DNA of 26,327 nt from the IMG/VR virus record IMGVR_UViG_3300034522_000023, positions 1 through 26,327 of that record; one strand, given 5' to 3'. Under the pieces are notes generated by a model. The model ran no database searches, was not told the DNA's origin, and was given only the letters and a program-made list of their open reading frames with translations. Within the stretch, counting starts at the first letter, position 1. Each line of letters begins with the position of its first letter. Source of the DNA: a virus. Shown here in pieces: positions 12,384 through 20,201 of the stretch. The translations under genes were made by a program, and so were the position numbers.

Positions 12384-13925
12384 GTGAAGGTGCTCGAATC
12401 GTTTCTTATCGCCCTGGGCATGAAGGTTGACGAAAAGTCTTTTCAGAAGGCTGATGCAGCTTTCGGTGGGCTTACCAAATCGGCTTTACAGCTCGGCGCC
12501 GTATTCGCAAGCAAGCTTGCCATCGACAAGGTGGTGGGGGACTTCAAAAGCGCTGGCACCGAACTGAACAACTTCAACAAGCTGACCGGCTTGAGCACAC
12601 AGAATGTGCAGATGCTCGGCCAGGCGCTGAAGGCTCAAGGCGGAAACGCCTCCGACGCCTTCGCCGCGATGAAGAAGATCCAGGACCTGATGGCATCCCC
12701 TATCACCGGTGACACAGGGTGGTTCGGCGACGTCGCTAAGCTTGGCCTGAATCCGGATGTGATCATCGGCGCGCAGAGCACCGCCGAGGCTCTGGCTGGT
12801 ATCGCGGGCGAGTTCGAGCACATGAGCTCCCTCAATCAGCGATTGGCGGGCCAGGCCCTGGGTCTTGACGACTCGACTGTCCGACTGCTGATGCGCGGCC
12901 GCGACGAAGTAGAGAAGCAACTGGACTCGCGCGGCAAGCTTGCCCTGATGACCCAGAAGCAGATCGAGGACGCTGCCCGGCTGACGCACGCCACCAGCGA
13001 GCTTGACCAGGTGTTCACCGATATTGGCAACACCATTGCCGGCGAACTGACCCCGGCGTTCGCGGAAATGGCCGAAGACTTCGTCGCCTTCTACCGCGAC
13101 AACAAGGACCTGATCGACTCAGGGCTGAAAGAGTTTTTCGGGGGGCTGGCGGACAACATTGAGCTGGTGTCGGCCGCATTGATCCTCATGGGTGGCGCGG
13201 GCGCACTGAAAGGCCTGGCCGCCCTGCGTGCCGTGGTTGGCTTGGGAGCAGCGAGTGCTGGTGCTGCTGGCGGAGCTGCGGCGGCCGGCGCTGGGGCCTC
13301 CATGCTCGGCGTGGCCGGCGGCGGTGCTGCAGCTCTTCTGTACTCCAGCAGCCTCAACGTCGGCGAGGACACCGACCTGCTAAACAACCGCCTGAAGAAA
13401 GGCGGGGGCGAGGCTATTGGCGCTGTCGTTGACTACTTCACGTCGAAGGGTTGGACCAAGGAGCAGGCCGAAGGGATTGCCGCCAACCTCGAAGCGGAGA
13501 GTGGATTCAAGGCAAACGCCACCGGCGACGGTGGTCAGGCATACGGCCTGGCCCAGTGGCACCCAGATCGCCAGGCAGAGTTTGCCAAGCAATATGGCAA
13601 GGACATCCGCAACTCAACCGGCGCCGAGCAACTTGAATTCATCAATCACGAGCTTACCCGCGGAAACGAAAAATCCGCTGGGAGCAAGCTACGTACCGCT
13701 ACCAGCTCATACGATGCCGCATCGATCGTCTCTCGCGAGTATGAGCGACCTGCAGACGCCGCCGGCGAATCAGCAAGACGTGGCGCAGCGGCTGCCGGCT
13801 ACACCGATAACCGCGTGTATCACATCAACGGCGCGGACACTGAAAAGGTCAAGCAAGTGCTCAACGAGCAAATGGGCCAGATGACCGAGCAGACCATGCA
13901 GGATTTCAAGAGCCCTGAACTATGA
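12384..13925 (+). CDS. Tape measure protein with tail lysozyme domain
   Basis: A 513-residue protein starting with GTG (AAGGAG at 12371-12376, 7-base gap). Residues 1-250 are helical and begin MKVLESFLIALGMKVDEKSF, a common opening of short tape measure proteins. Residues about 260-320 are a hydrophobic Ala/Gly-rich segment that could enter the inner membrane. Residues 342-468 form a phage tail lysozyme domain: GWTKEQAEGIAANLEAESG with the likely catalytic Glu near 370-372, then GDGGQAYGLAQWHPDRQ. The protein sets tail length and, after ejection, would open peptidoglycan locally. It is short for a tape measure, predicting a modest tail. It overlaps the next gene by ATGA. Confidence 0.88.
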   Translation: MKVLESFLIALGMKVDEKSFQKADAAFGGLTKSALQLGAVFASKLAIDKVVGDFKSAGTELNNFNKLTGLSTQNVQMLGQALKAQGGNASDAFAAMKKIQDLMASPITGDTGWFGDVAKLGLNPDVIIGAQSTAEALAGIAGEFEHMSSLNQRLAGQALGLDDSTVRLLMRGRDEVEKQLDSRGKLALMTQKQIEDAARLTHATSELDQVFTDIGNTIAGELTPAFAEMAEDFVAFYRDNKDLIDSGLKEFFGGLADNIELVSAALILMGGAGALKGLAALRAVVGLGAASAGAAGGAAAAGAGASMLGVAGGGAAALLYSSSLNVGEDTDLLNNRLKKGGGEAIGAVVDYFTSKGWTKEQAEGIAANLEAESGFKANATGDGGQAYGLAQWHPDRQAEFAKQYGKDIRNSTGAEQLEFINHELTRGNEKSAGSKLRTATSSYDAASIVSREYERPADAAGESARRGAAAAGYTDNRVYHINGADTEKVKQVLNEQMGQMTEQTMQDFKSPEL

Positions 13926-14542
13926 GCCTGATGAGCATCTTCACCAAGACGCTGCCGAAGATCGGGCCGCTGGAGTTCGACGCGAAGCTCGAAGGCATCG
14001 CCAGCAAGGCAATCAGCCTGACGCAATACCCGGTCGAGTTCGGCGCCAACACCAATGATCACGCCATTCTGCTGCCGAATCGCTACCTGCTGACTGGTGC
14101 CGTGTCCAATAGCCCACTGGGTCTCGGCCTGGATGACATCGGGATGATGGGCGCCGGCGCTCTCGCAACGGTTGTCGGCGGGGTTGGAGGAGCAGCGATC
14201 AGTGCCGTTTCCGCGTACCTGCTGTCCGGCGGCGACGACACTAGGGCCTCCACGGCCTGGGCGTCACTGACGGCACTCCTGGAATCCCGCGCCAGGTTCG
14301 ACTTGGACACCGGCAAGGAGATCATGCGCGACATGCTGCTGGTCCGTCTGGATGAGCGCACACGGCCTGAAAACGAGGATGGCCTGGTATTTATCGCCGA
14401 GCTTCAACAGGTTCGAATCGTACGCTCTTCGGTAGGCCGCGGCGTCACGTCGGCTGACCAACTCATGCAGAACGACACCGTATCCACCCAGGGCGCGCCG
14501 ATGGTCTCCACCGGTGACGCAGCAGTAGAGGTAATGCCATGA
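13922..14542 (+). CDS. Baseplate protein, Dit-like
   Basis: A 206-residue protein beginning MSLMSIFTKTLPKIG. The early pattern IGPLEFDAKLEGIASKAISL then YPVEFGANTNDHAILLPNRY is the Dit-like N-terminal domain seen directly after the tape measure gene in this phage group. A Gly/Ala-rich segment follows (about residues 75-105), then a second domain with RFDLDTGKEIMRDMLLVRLDE. Dit-like proteins form the ring joining tube and baseplate. The gene overlaps its neighbours on both sides by ATGA, as do most baseplate genes here. The domain name is from memory of the family. Confidence 0.75.
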   Translation: MSLMSIFTKTLPKIGPLEFDAKLEGIASKAISLTQYPVEFGANTNDHAILLPNRYLLTGAVSNSPLGLGLDDIGMMGAGALATVVGGVGGAAISAVSAYLLSGGDDTRASTAWASLTALLESRARFDLDTGKEIMRDMLLVRLDERTRPENEDGLVFIAELQQVRIVRSSVGRGVTSADQLMQNDTVSTQGAPMVSTGDAAVEVMP

Positions 14543-14841
14543 GCCGTTACAGCGTAGCCGTACAGGCACTGCCGGCCCAGACATTCACTGCGCGGCTCGG
14601 AAAAAACACCGTGACGATCGAGCTGCAATGGATGGCAAGGCTCGAGGTGTTCCGCGTGAACATCCTGACCGCCCTGGGTGTACCTCTTGCCATGGGCCGG
14701 CTCCTTCTGCCCAACGTGAACCTTCTGGCCGGACTTTATCCTCCGCCGACCGTCGCTTACGGGTCTCTGGTCCTGGAGGGCGAGTTAGCAACACCGGAAA
14801 ACCTAGGCATCGACAACGTTTTGGTGTGGTCCGATGAATGA
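14539..14841 (+). CDS. Baseplate plug protein (Pam3 gp18-like)
   Basis: A 100-residue protein beginning MSRYSVAVQALPAQTFTARLG. Small beta-rich proteins of this size between the Dit-like and hub genes correspond to the baseplate plug family described for the simple myophage Pam3; the ending LVLEGELATPENLGIDNVLVW fits a compact beta fold. Its role would be to fill the centre of the baseplate between tube and hub. It overlaps the following gene by 8 bases. The specific family name is from memory; the position agrees. Confidence 0.7.
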   Translation: MSRYSVAVQALPAQTFTARLGKNTVTIELQWMARLEVFRVNILTALGVPLAMGRLLLPNVNLLAGLYPPPTVAYGSLVLEGELATPENLGIDNVLVWSDE

Positions 14842-15784
14842 CGAAATCTTCCTGAGAAACTACCGGCTAAAGGTCGGGCGTAGCACCGGCTCCAGGGTCT
14901 ACGAAATGAGGCCAAGCGAAACCAACCCCGCGCAGGACGGGCTTCGAATCACGTTTCAGGTCACTCACTTCGCCGGCGGGGCCTTCAGTGTCGCCGAGAT
15001 CACCATTTACAACGTGTCGCGGTACTCATCTCGTCAGATGCTTGGAGATGGGTCGGCAGGTAAATATGAGTTCATTACCCTTGAGGCGGGCTATGACGGC
15101 CTCTTTGGGTCGATCTTTACGGGCCAGATCACGAACGTCCAGCTTCACCTTGAGGATGGCGGCGCTACCCGGGGGATTCGCTTCTTCTGCAAGTCCTCAG
15201 CCAAAGAGCGCGATCAGAACCTGATCAACCTGACGCTTTCACCGGAAACTGATCCCGTCCAGATCATCGAGGCCTGCGCTGAGCCGTTTGGTGCCGAAAT
15301 CCAGTTCTACGGAGACTTCTCTGAACTCAAGCGCCGCTCGCGCGGCACCGTCCTACAGGGAAGCCCAACCGCCTGCATGAACGAACTGGGCGAGACGTTC
15401 GCCTTCGACTGGATGGTTGAGAACGGTGCGATCAAGATCATCAAGCGAGACTTCGCGCTGGACAACCAGGTTTACGTTATCAGCGCCGGTACTGGGATGA
15501 TCGGCTCGCCAGTGGTTAGCGACACCGAGGTAGGAATCCGCTACACGCTCAACCCCAAGATCAAGCTCGGCGACACCATCAAGCTTGAATCTATGGCGCC
15601 GCGCTTCGAATTCTCCGGGGCTTTCTTCTACGACGTGCCTCGCACTATTGGCGAGGGTTACTACAAGGTCAACTCACTGGTGTTCGCTGGCGATTCCCAC
15701 GGCGACCAGTGGGAAAGCCAGATCAGCTGCCTACGCCTCAGTGCGGCGGCCCAGGCCGGAATTTCAGAAAGGGCAACGCGATGA
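14834..15784 (+). CDS. Baseplate hub protein, gp27/gpD-like
   Basis: A 316-residue protein beginning MNDEIFLRNYRLKVGRSTGSR. The early section (GLRITFQVTHFAGGAFSVAEITIYNVS) resembles the hub proteins that form the trimeric adaptor between the six-fold tube and three-fold spike. The central part (QIIEACAEPFGAEIQFYGDFSELKRRSRG) and the C-terminal beta domain (GEGYYKVNSLVFAGDSHGDQWESQI) are typical of late control D/gp27-like proteins in Pseudomonas-type myophages. The spike gene follows with an ATGA overlap, the usual hub-spike pair. Confidence 0.8.
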   Translation: MNDEIFLRNYRLKVGRSTGSRVYEMRPSETNPAQDGLRITFQVTHFAGGAFSVAEITIYNVSRYSSRQMLGDGSAGKYEFITLEAGYDGLFGSIFTGQITNVQLHLEDGGATRGIRFFCKSSAKERDQNLINLTLSPETDPVQIIEACAEPFGAEIQFYGDFSELKRRSRGTVLQGSPTACMNELGETFAFDWMVENGAIKIIKRDFALDNQVYVISAGTGMIGSPVVSDTEVGIRYTLNPKIKLGDTIKLESMAPRFEFSGAFFYDVPRTIGEGYYKVNSLVFAGDSHGDQWESQISCLRLSAAAQAGISERATR

Positions 15785-16467
15785 GTGATCCGCTCTCCTC
15801 AAGAACACAGGCTGAATACTCCAAGATGCTGCGCGGGATATTCGGCGAGTACCTGAAAGACAACATGCGCACCAGCGTTCCAGGTCATGTCCTGAGTTTC
15901 GACCCGGCCACGCAGATGGCAGAGGTTCAGATCGGCCTGATGCTGGAAGACCGCCTTGGCTCGCAGCAGCCACGCCGCCCAATCATCCATGTCCCGGTTC
16001 AGTTCTGGGGAGCCGCAGGCGGCACGCTCGAGTGCCGAGTTGCCAGCAACACCGAGGGCGTCCTGTTCTTCTCCCAGGAATGCATTGACTCCTGGGTGGA
16101 TCAGGGGGGCGTGGCCGCTAAGTCGGAGCCTCGTCGGTTCTCGATCAACGATGCCTACTTTATCCCTGGCATCCGATCTATCCCTGGTGCGATCACGAGT
16201 TTCGCAAATGACGGAATCCGCTTACGAAGCAATGACGGATCTCGGTATGTATGGCTGAAAGATGATGCCTCCATCGGGCTCAGCAATGGGGCTGGAAGCA
16301 TCACCATTGGCACTGACGGGGTCGTAAACATCAACGGTGTGACGATCACTCCTGCGGGCCTAGTCCATACGGAGAATGACGTGAAGGCGGGATTAATCAG
16401 CTTGAAGCTGCATAAAACGTCGCAGGTTCAACCTGGCAACGGAGTAAGCGGAGTGCCAACCCCATGA
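15781..16467 (+). CDS. Baseplate central spike protein, gpV/gp138-like
   Basis: A 228-residue protein beginning MSDPLSSRTQAEYSKMLRG; the start overlaps the hub stop and AAAGGG lies upstream. Residues 30-115 form an OB-fold-like domain (TSVPGHVLSFDPATQMAEVQI), as in gp138/gpV spikes. Residues about 140-205 are a triple-stranded beta-helix shaft (GIRLRSNDGSRYVWLKDD, SITIGTDGVVNINGVTI). The tip is LKLHKTSQVQPGNGVSGVPTP. In P2-type spikes the tip carries an HxH motif that binds iron across three chains; here the second His is replaced by Thr (HKT). The trimeric spike pierces the outer membrane when the sheath contracts. Confidence 0.85.
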   Translation: MSDPLSSRTQAEYSKMLRGIFGEYLKDNMRTSVPGHVLSFDPATQMAEVQIGLMLEDRLGSQQPRRPIIHVPVQFWGAAGGTLECRVASNTEGVLFFSQECIDSWVDQGGVAAKSEPRRFSINDAYFIPGIRSIPGAITSFANDGIRLRSNDGSRYVWLKDDASIGLSNGAGSITIGTDGVVNINGVTITPAGLVHTENDVKAGLISLKLHKTSQVQPGNGVSGVPTP

Positions 16468-16829
16468 CGGTACGAAAACTGGACGCCGACGGCGACTTGG
16501 CCCTGGGTCCTCAGGAGTTCTTGACAGGGTACACCGCCGAGGAAGTCGCGCAGAACGTAGTTACCCGTCTCAAGTTCTTCCTCGGCGAGTGGTTCCTCGA
16601 CACAACGGACGGAACGGACTGGTTCGGGAGCGTATTGGGTAAAGGGTCGGTCCTGGCGTCTCGTGAGTCGGTGATTCGTCGTCGAATCCTGCTAACCCCT
16701 GGGTGCGCCGGCATGACTTCGTTCAGCCTCACTACAGACATCAATACCCGACAACTAACCGTCACCGCGTCAATCGTCAGCACATCAGGCGATAGCGCAG
16801 AAATCAATTATGTTCAGGCGATCGTCTAA
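16464..16829 (+). CDS. Baseplate wedge / sheath initiator, gp25-like
   Basis: A 121-residue protein beginning MTVRKLDADGDLALGPQEFLTG. The order of motifs is that of the gpW/gp25 baseplate family: an early GPQEFLTGYTAEEVAQNVVTRLKFFLGEWFLD helix region followed by two beta strands (ASIVSTSGDSAEINYVQ). gp25-like proteins start sheath polymerisation and lock the wedge together. It begins in the spike stop (ATGA) and its own stop overlaps the next start (TAATG), in the universal spike, gp25, J-like gene order. Confidence 0.85.
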   Translation: MTVRKLDADGDLALGPQEFLTGYTAEEVAQNVVTRLKFFLGEWFLDTTDGTDWFGSVLGKGSVLASRESVIRRRILLTPGCAGMTSFSLTTDINTRQLTVTASIVSTSGDSAEINYVQAIV

Positions 16830-18088
16830 TGGCTCAAATCACGGACCAAGGAATCACCGGGCGCTCGCTGAATGAGTATCTCGGCGATATCAAAGAGAAA
16901 ACCCTAGCGATCGATCCTGAATGGAACATTGACCCGGACAGCCCAGATGGTCAGCGGATCGGCATCGAAGCCGAAATGTTCGCCAACCTTGACGAGGCGG
17001 TAGTCGCAGCCTATCGCAGCAAGGATCCGGATAGCGCCACCGGTGAAGCCCTGCGCGATATCGGGAAAATCTCAGGAATTCCGATCAGAGAGGCGACCTA
17101 TTCAGTCGCGCCCATCACCGTGACAGGGCAGACAGGAACCCATATTCCTGCCCAGTCGCAGGTCAGAAGCAGGGTTGATAACACCGCTTGGCTAACAACG
17201 GCCGCTATAGTCATAGGCGTAGGTCAGACAGCTACCGGATTCGCAACGTGCACAACTCCCGGCCGAGTTCTGGCATCTCCAGGCGAGCTGACGGTTATCG
17301 GCACCCCGATAGCCGGATGGTCATCCGTTACCAATGGGGAGGCTGCCGCGGGCGTTCCAGCGGAAAGCGACGAGGACTTCCGCATCCGCAGAAATAACGG
17401 TGTGTCCCGCGCCGGTAGCAACATGCGCGACAATATGGAAGCCAACATCGCCAGCGTCCCAGGCGTTACCGACGTCAAGGTCCTGGAGAATAGTAGCGAC
17501 TCTCCCGTCGACGTTGACGGCGTCCCTTACACCGGGATTGCAGTGATTGTGAATGGTGGGTCTGACGCTGACATCGGTCTGGCCATGTATCAAAAGCATA
17601 ATCCCGGAACTCCGATGCTACCGCGCTACAGCTCGAAGACAGATACCTGGATTGATACGCCGGGCGCGAATGGCGTCAAGGTCGATGTGATCTCTCCCGC
17701 CACCGGGAACAAGGCCGTCATGACCTTTCAGCGGGCGACAGGGCTTCCGATATTCGTTGCCATCACAATCCAGCGCGAGGGCGATCTGCCTTCAAACATT
17801 GAATATCTCATAAAAAAAGCGGTTATCGCCGATTCGACCCGAAGCCTATTCAGTGGCGAGACCAGCACTGGCTTTAATAGGGGCGGGTATGACATCGGCG
17901 AGAAGGTCCCACCGGGCCGGATATACACGCCAGTCAACAAGGTGCTCGGTCAGTATGGTGACAGCTACATCACTTCCTTGACGATTGGGATTAGCGCGGT
18001 AGCTCAAGGCTTAACGCCGATACAGCCGACGATTGCCCAGATAGCCACTTTTGACCCTGACAACATTCAAGTCACGGTGATTCCATGA
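16829..18088 (+). CDS. Baseplate J-like wedge protein
   Basis: A 419-residue protein beginning MAQITDQGITGRSLNEYLGDI. It follows the baseplate_J (gp6/gpJ-like) pattern: IDPEWNIDPDSPDGQRIGIEAEMFANLDEAVV near the N-terminus, then GTHIPAQSQVRS and, centrally, AAAGVPAESDEDFRIRRNNGV. These proteins dimerise into the iris of the wedge ring and transmit the contraction signal. The C-terminal part (QREGDLPSNIEYLIKKAV) matches the family end domain. It is tightly packed between the gp25-like and DUF2612 genes (ATGA overlap at 18085). Confidence 0.85.
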   Translation: MAQITDQGITGRSLNEYLGDIKEKTLAIDPEWNIDPDSPDGQRIGIEAEMFANLDEAVVAAYRSKDPDSATGEALRDIGKISGIPIREATYSVAPITVTGQTGTHIPAQSQVRSRVDNTAWLTTAAIVIGVGQTATGFATCTTPGRVLASPGELTVIGTPIAGWSSVTNGEAAAGVPAESDEDFRIRRNNGVSRAGSNMRDNMEANIASVPGVTDVKVLENSSDSPVDVDGVPYTGIAVIVNGGSDADIGLAMYQKHNPGTPMLPRYSSKTDTWIDTPGANGVKVDVISPATGNKAVMTFQRATGLPIFVAITIQREGDLPSNIEYLIKKAVIADSTRSLFSGETSTGFNRGGYDIGEKVPPGRIYTPVNKVLGQYGDSYITSLTIGISAVAQGLTPIQPTIAQIATFDPDNIQVTVIP

Positions 18089-18744
18089 TCATGGACCACG
18101 TCGAACGAGCAAAATCTCGAATAATTAATGAGTATCGCGGCAAGAACAGAATGGTCAGATGGCTGACCATTGCACCAGAAGTTTCGAACGATCACGTCGA
18201 GCGACCACTTGATGAAATCTATGGGAGCTACGACGTCGACTCTGTGTCGGGAGACATGCTTGACATCATTGGCCGCATCGTCGGGGTTGCTCGCCCAATA
18301 CTGCGAGACGCCGAGTTCGATGTCTTTGGATATGCCGGGAACGATAGCTACACCAATTACAACATCGCCCCATATATCGGTGATGGTGAGGCCATTGACG
18401 CGCCACTCAATAATGATCTGTACCGAAAGCTGATCAAGGCCAAGATTGCAAGAAACATAAGCGACGGCACTGCCGACAGCATCATTCAACTCGTCGAAAT
18501 AATCATAGGCGTAAAAGTTACTGCGCTTGTCGATAATGGCGATAAGTCATTTGACCTCGGCGTTGCATCTCAGTTGGACAACACGACGCTTTACCTGATT
18601 GAGAATTTCGACCTGATACCAAGACCGCAAGGCACAAGGATCGGACAAGTGTTCGTGCTTCCTCCCGAAATTGACGATATTGAATCGTCCTCTTCGCGAA
18701 TCTATGAGTACGGAAATATAACTCTTCCCAGAGATTTATCCTGA
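18085..18744 (+). CDS. Baseplate wedge protein, DUF2612 (gpI-like position)
   Basis: A 219-residue protein beginning MIMDHVERAKSRIINEYRG. The DUF2612 pattern is visible: GDMLDIIGRIVGVARP early, then DDLYRKLIKAKI-like NNDLYRKLIKAKIARNISDGTADSI in the middle, ending in a region linking to fibres. It corresponds in position to gpI/gp53-type wedge proteins that connect the J-like ring to the tail fibres. Third-position A/T use rises here compared with the capsid and neck genes and continues into the fibre genes, as is common toward receptor-binding modules. The stop overlaps the collar-fibre start (TGATG). Confidence 0.8.
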   Translation: MIMDHVERAKSRIINEYRGKNRMVRWLTIAPEVSNDHVERPLDEIYGSYDVDSVSGDMLDIIGRIVGVARPILRDAEFDVFGYAGNDSYTNYNIAPYIGDGEAIDAPLNNDLYRKLIKAKIARNISDGTADSIIQLVEIIIGVKVTALVDNGDKSFDLGVASQLDNTTLYLIENFDLIPRPQGTRIGQVFVLPPEIDDIESSSSRIYEYGNITLPRDLS

Positions 18745-19535
18745 TGGCAAGACAGCCTTTCAATACGCGCTGGGCCCAAGGCGTTGAGTCCCAAGATAAC
18801 CTGAACACCTTCAAGGCCCCCGGCGATGTAAGAATTAATTCTGGCTGGGAGGGCGGCCAGGACAAGGATGCTCCGCCGGCAGGACAGGAAAACTGGTGGC
18901 ATAACCGAGTGGACACCGCCTTGCAGGGCGTTGAGCGAAACGGTGTCATGTCCTGGCATCCTCAGGCCATCTACGGACTTGGCGCTCCAACCTATGGTCC
19001 TGATGGGAACTATTACGAAAGCACGGTCGCCGACAATACTGGCAACAATCCTTCCTCGACAGTTGGTTTCTGGCGTTATTGCGGACCTTCATTTTTCTCC
19101 GGACACATCCCTGGAGATCTGAAGATGGTAGCGCACAACAATATCCCTACTACTGGATGGTTGAAGTGCAACGGTGCAATCCTCACTAGAGCATCGTATG
19201 CACTCCTTTTTGAATCCATAGGGACGATCTGGAATTCCGGCGGAGAGACATCTTTGCAATTCAGGCTGCCTGATTTCAGGGGTGTATTCCTCAGGGGGTT
19301 CTCTGATGGAAGCTCGATTGATGCGGGGCGCGTATTTGGATCTCCTCAGTCAGACGAGTTGAGGTCCCACCGGCACGAACTCAGGAGTGACTTGATAGGT
19401 GCCCAGCCTCTTCAGGGCGGAACTCCAGACGCGAGATTCAACCAGTCAACCGACCTTCTCGGCTACACAGAAAACACCGGCGGCGGCGAAACCAGGCCAG
19501 TCAATCGAACTGTCAGTTACTGGATTAAATATTGA
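18744..19535 (+). CDS. Tail fibre with phage collar domain
   Basis: A 263-residue protein beginning MARQPFNTRWAQGVESQDNLN. The N-terminal 100 residues (APPAGQENWWHNRVDTALQGVE) probably attach to the baseplate. Residues about 130-195 are a tail collar domain: HIPGDLKMVAHNNIPTTGWL, then FRLPDFRGVFLRGFSDG. Residues 195-263 are a tip with GSPQSDELRSHRHEL and a final GGGETRPVNRTVSYWIKY, the usual C-terminus of short collar fibres. It is likely a receptor-binding fibre. It overlaps the small assembly-like gene (TGATG). Together with the separate tailspike at 21885 this gives two candidate receptor-binding proteins. Confidence 0.85.
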   Translation: MARQPFNTRWAQGVESQDNLNTFKAPGDVRINSGWEGGQDKDAPPAGQENWWHNRVDTALQGVERNGVMSWHPQAIYGLGAPTYGPDGNYYESTVADNTGNNPSSTVGFWRYCGPSFFSGHIPGDLKMVAHNNIPTTGWLKCNGAILTRASYALLFESIGTIWNSGGETSLQFRLPDFRGVFLRGFSDGSSIDAGRVFGSPQSDELRSHRHELRSDLIGAQPLQGGTPDARFNQSTDLLGYTENTGGGETRPVNRTVSYWIKY

Positions 19536-19744
19536 TGAATACAAAACTTCAGATGGGCCAGCGTCTGGTTTACCAGACGGACCAAGATGGTTTTTTTGTC
19601 GGAACAACTGTGGCAGACCCCGACCCAAAAAATCCTGGGGTTTGGCTGATTCCTGCTGGCTGCGTAGAGTTGCCGCCGCCGGATGCTGGCGCCGGAAAGA
19701 AAGCCATTTGGTCGGGCTACAAATGGAAAGTCATTGATATGTAG
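19535..19744 (+). CDS. Small tail fibre assembly-like protein
   Basis: A 69-residue protein; the ATG at 19535 (in the previous stop, TGATG) is chosen over TTG one codon earlier. The sequence YQTDQDGFFVGTTVADPDP and PGVWLIPAGCVELPPP is the short pattern seen in the N-terminal part of tail fibre assembly proteins and small proteins after collar fibres, followed by a Trp-rich end (WSGYKWKVIDM). It may fold onto the fibre tip or act as its chaperone. It lacks the larger C-terminal chaperone domain of lambda Tfa-type proteins. Confidence 0.75.
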   Translation: MNTKLQMGQRLVYQTDQDGFFVGTTVADPDPKNPGVWLIPAGCVELPPPDAGAGKKAIWSGYKWKVIDM

Positions 19745-19751
19745 GTGAAAT

Positions 19752-20201
19752 ATGGAACGAAAGCGTAAACGTCACTTCAGCGACAAGATGGAAAAGTTCT
19801 GTCTTGCCTACGTCGAGACAGCTAACGCGGCGGAGTCCTATCGAATCGCCTACAACACTGAAAACATGGCCACGCCCACTATCGGCCGTGAAGGCTATAA
19901 CACCCTGCAAAAGCCCCAGGTTCAAGCCAGGCTCGAAGAATTAAGGAAGAAAGTCATGGAGCGTCACGAAATCACCGTGGACACGCTCCTTGCCGAACTG
20001 GAGGAGGCCCGGAAAGCGGCGCTGGACGCGGAAACGCCTCAGACATCCGCCGCTGTATCGGCCACGATGGGCAAGGCCAAGCTATTGGGTTTGGACAAGA
20101 AGATCGTGGAGCTCACCGGCAAGAACGGCGCACCGATTGAAACCAGCTCCACGGTCACGGTTGACCAGAAGGCCCTGAGTTCTGTGCTGGACTGCCTATG
20201 A
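19752..20201 (+). CDS. terS: Small terminase subunit
   Basis: A 149-residue protein beginning MERKRKRHFSDKMEKFCLAYVETANAAESYRIAYNTE with a basic N-terminus and a helix-turn-helix-like region (residues about 8-65), as in the Terminase_2 family, followed by a coiled-coil part (DTLLAELEEARKAALDAET) and GKAKLLGLDKKIVELTGKNG, a frequent small terminase ending. It recognises the packaging site and regulates the motor. AGGTGA lies close before the start. It overlaps the large subunit by ATGA. Its position after the fibre genes, rather than before the portal, is unusual. Confidence 0.85.
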   Translation: MERKRKRHFSDKMEKFCLAYVETANAAESYRIAYNTENMATPTIGREGYNTLQKPQVQARLEELRKKVMERHEITVDTLLAELEEARKAALDAETPQTSAAVSATMGKAKLLGLDKKIVELTGKNGAPIETSSTVTVDQKALSSVLDCL

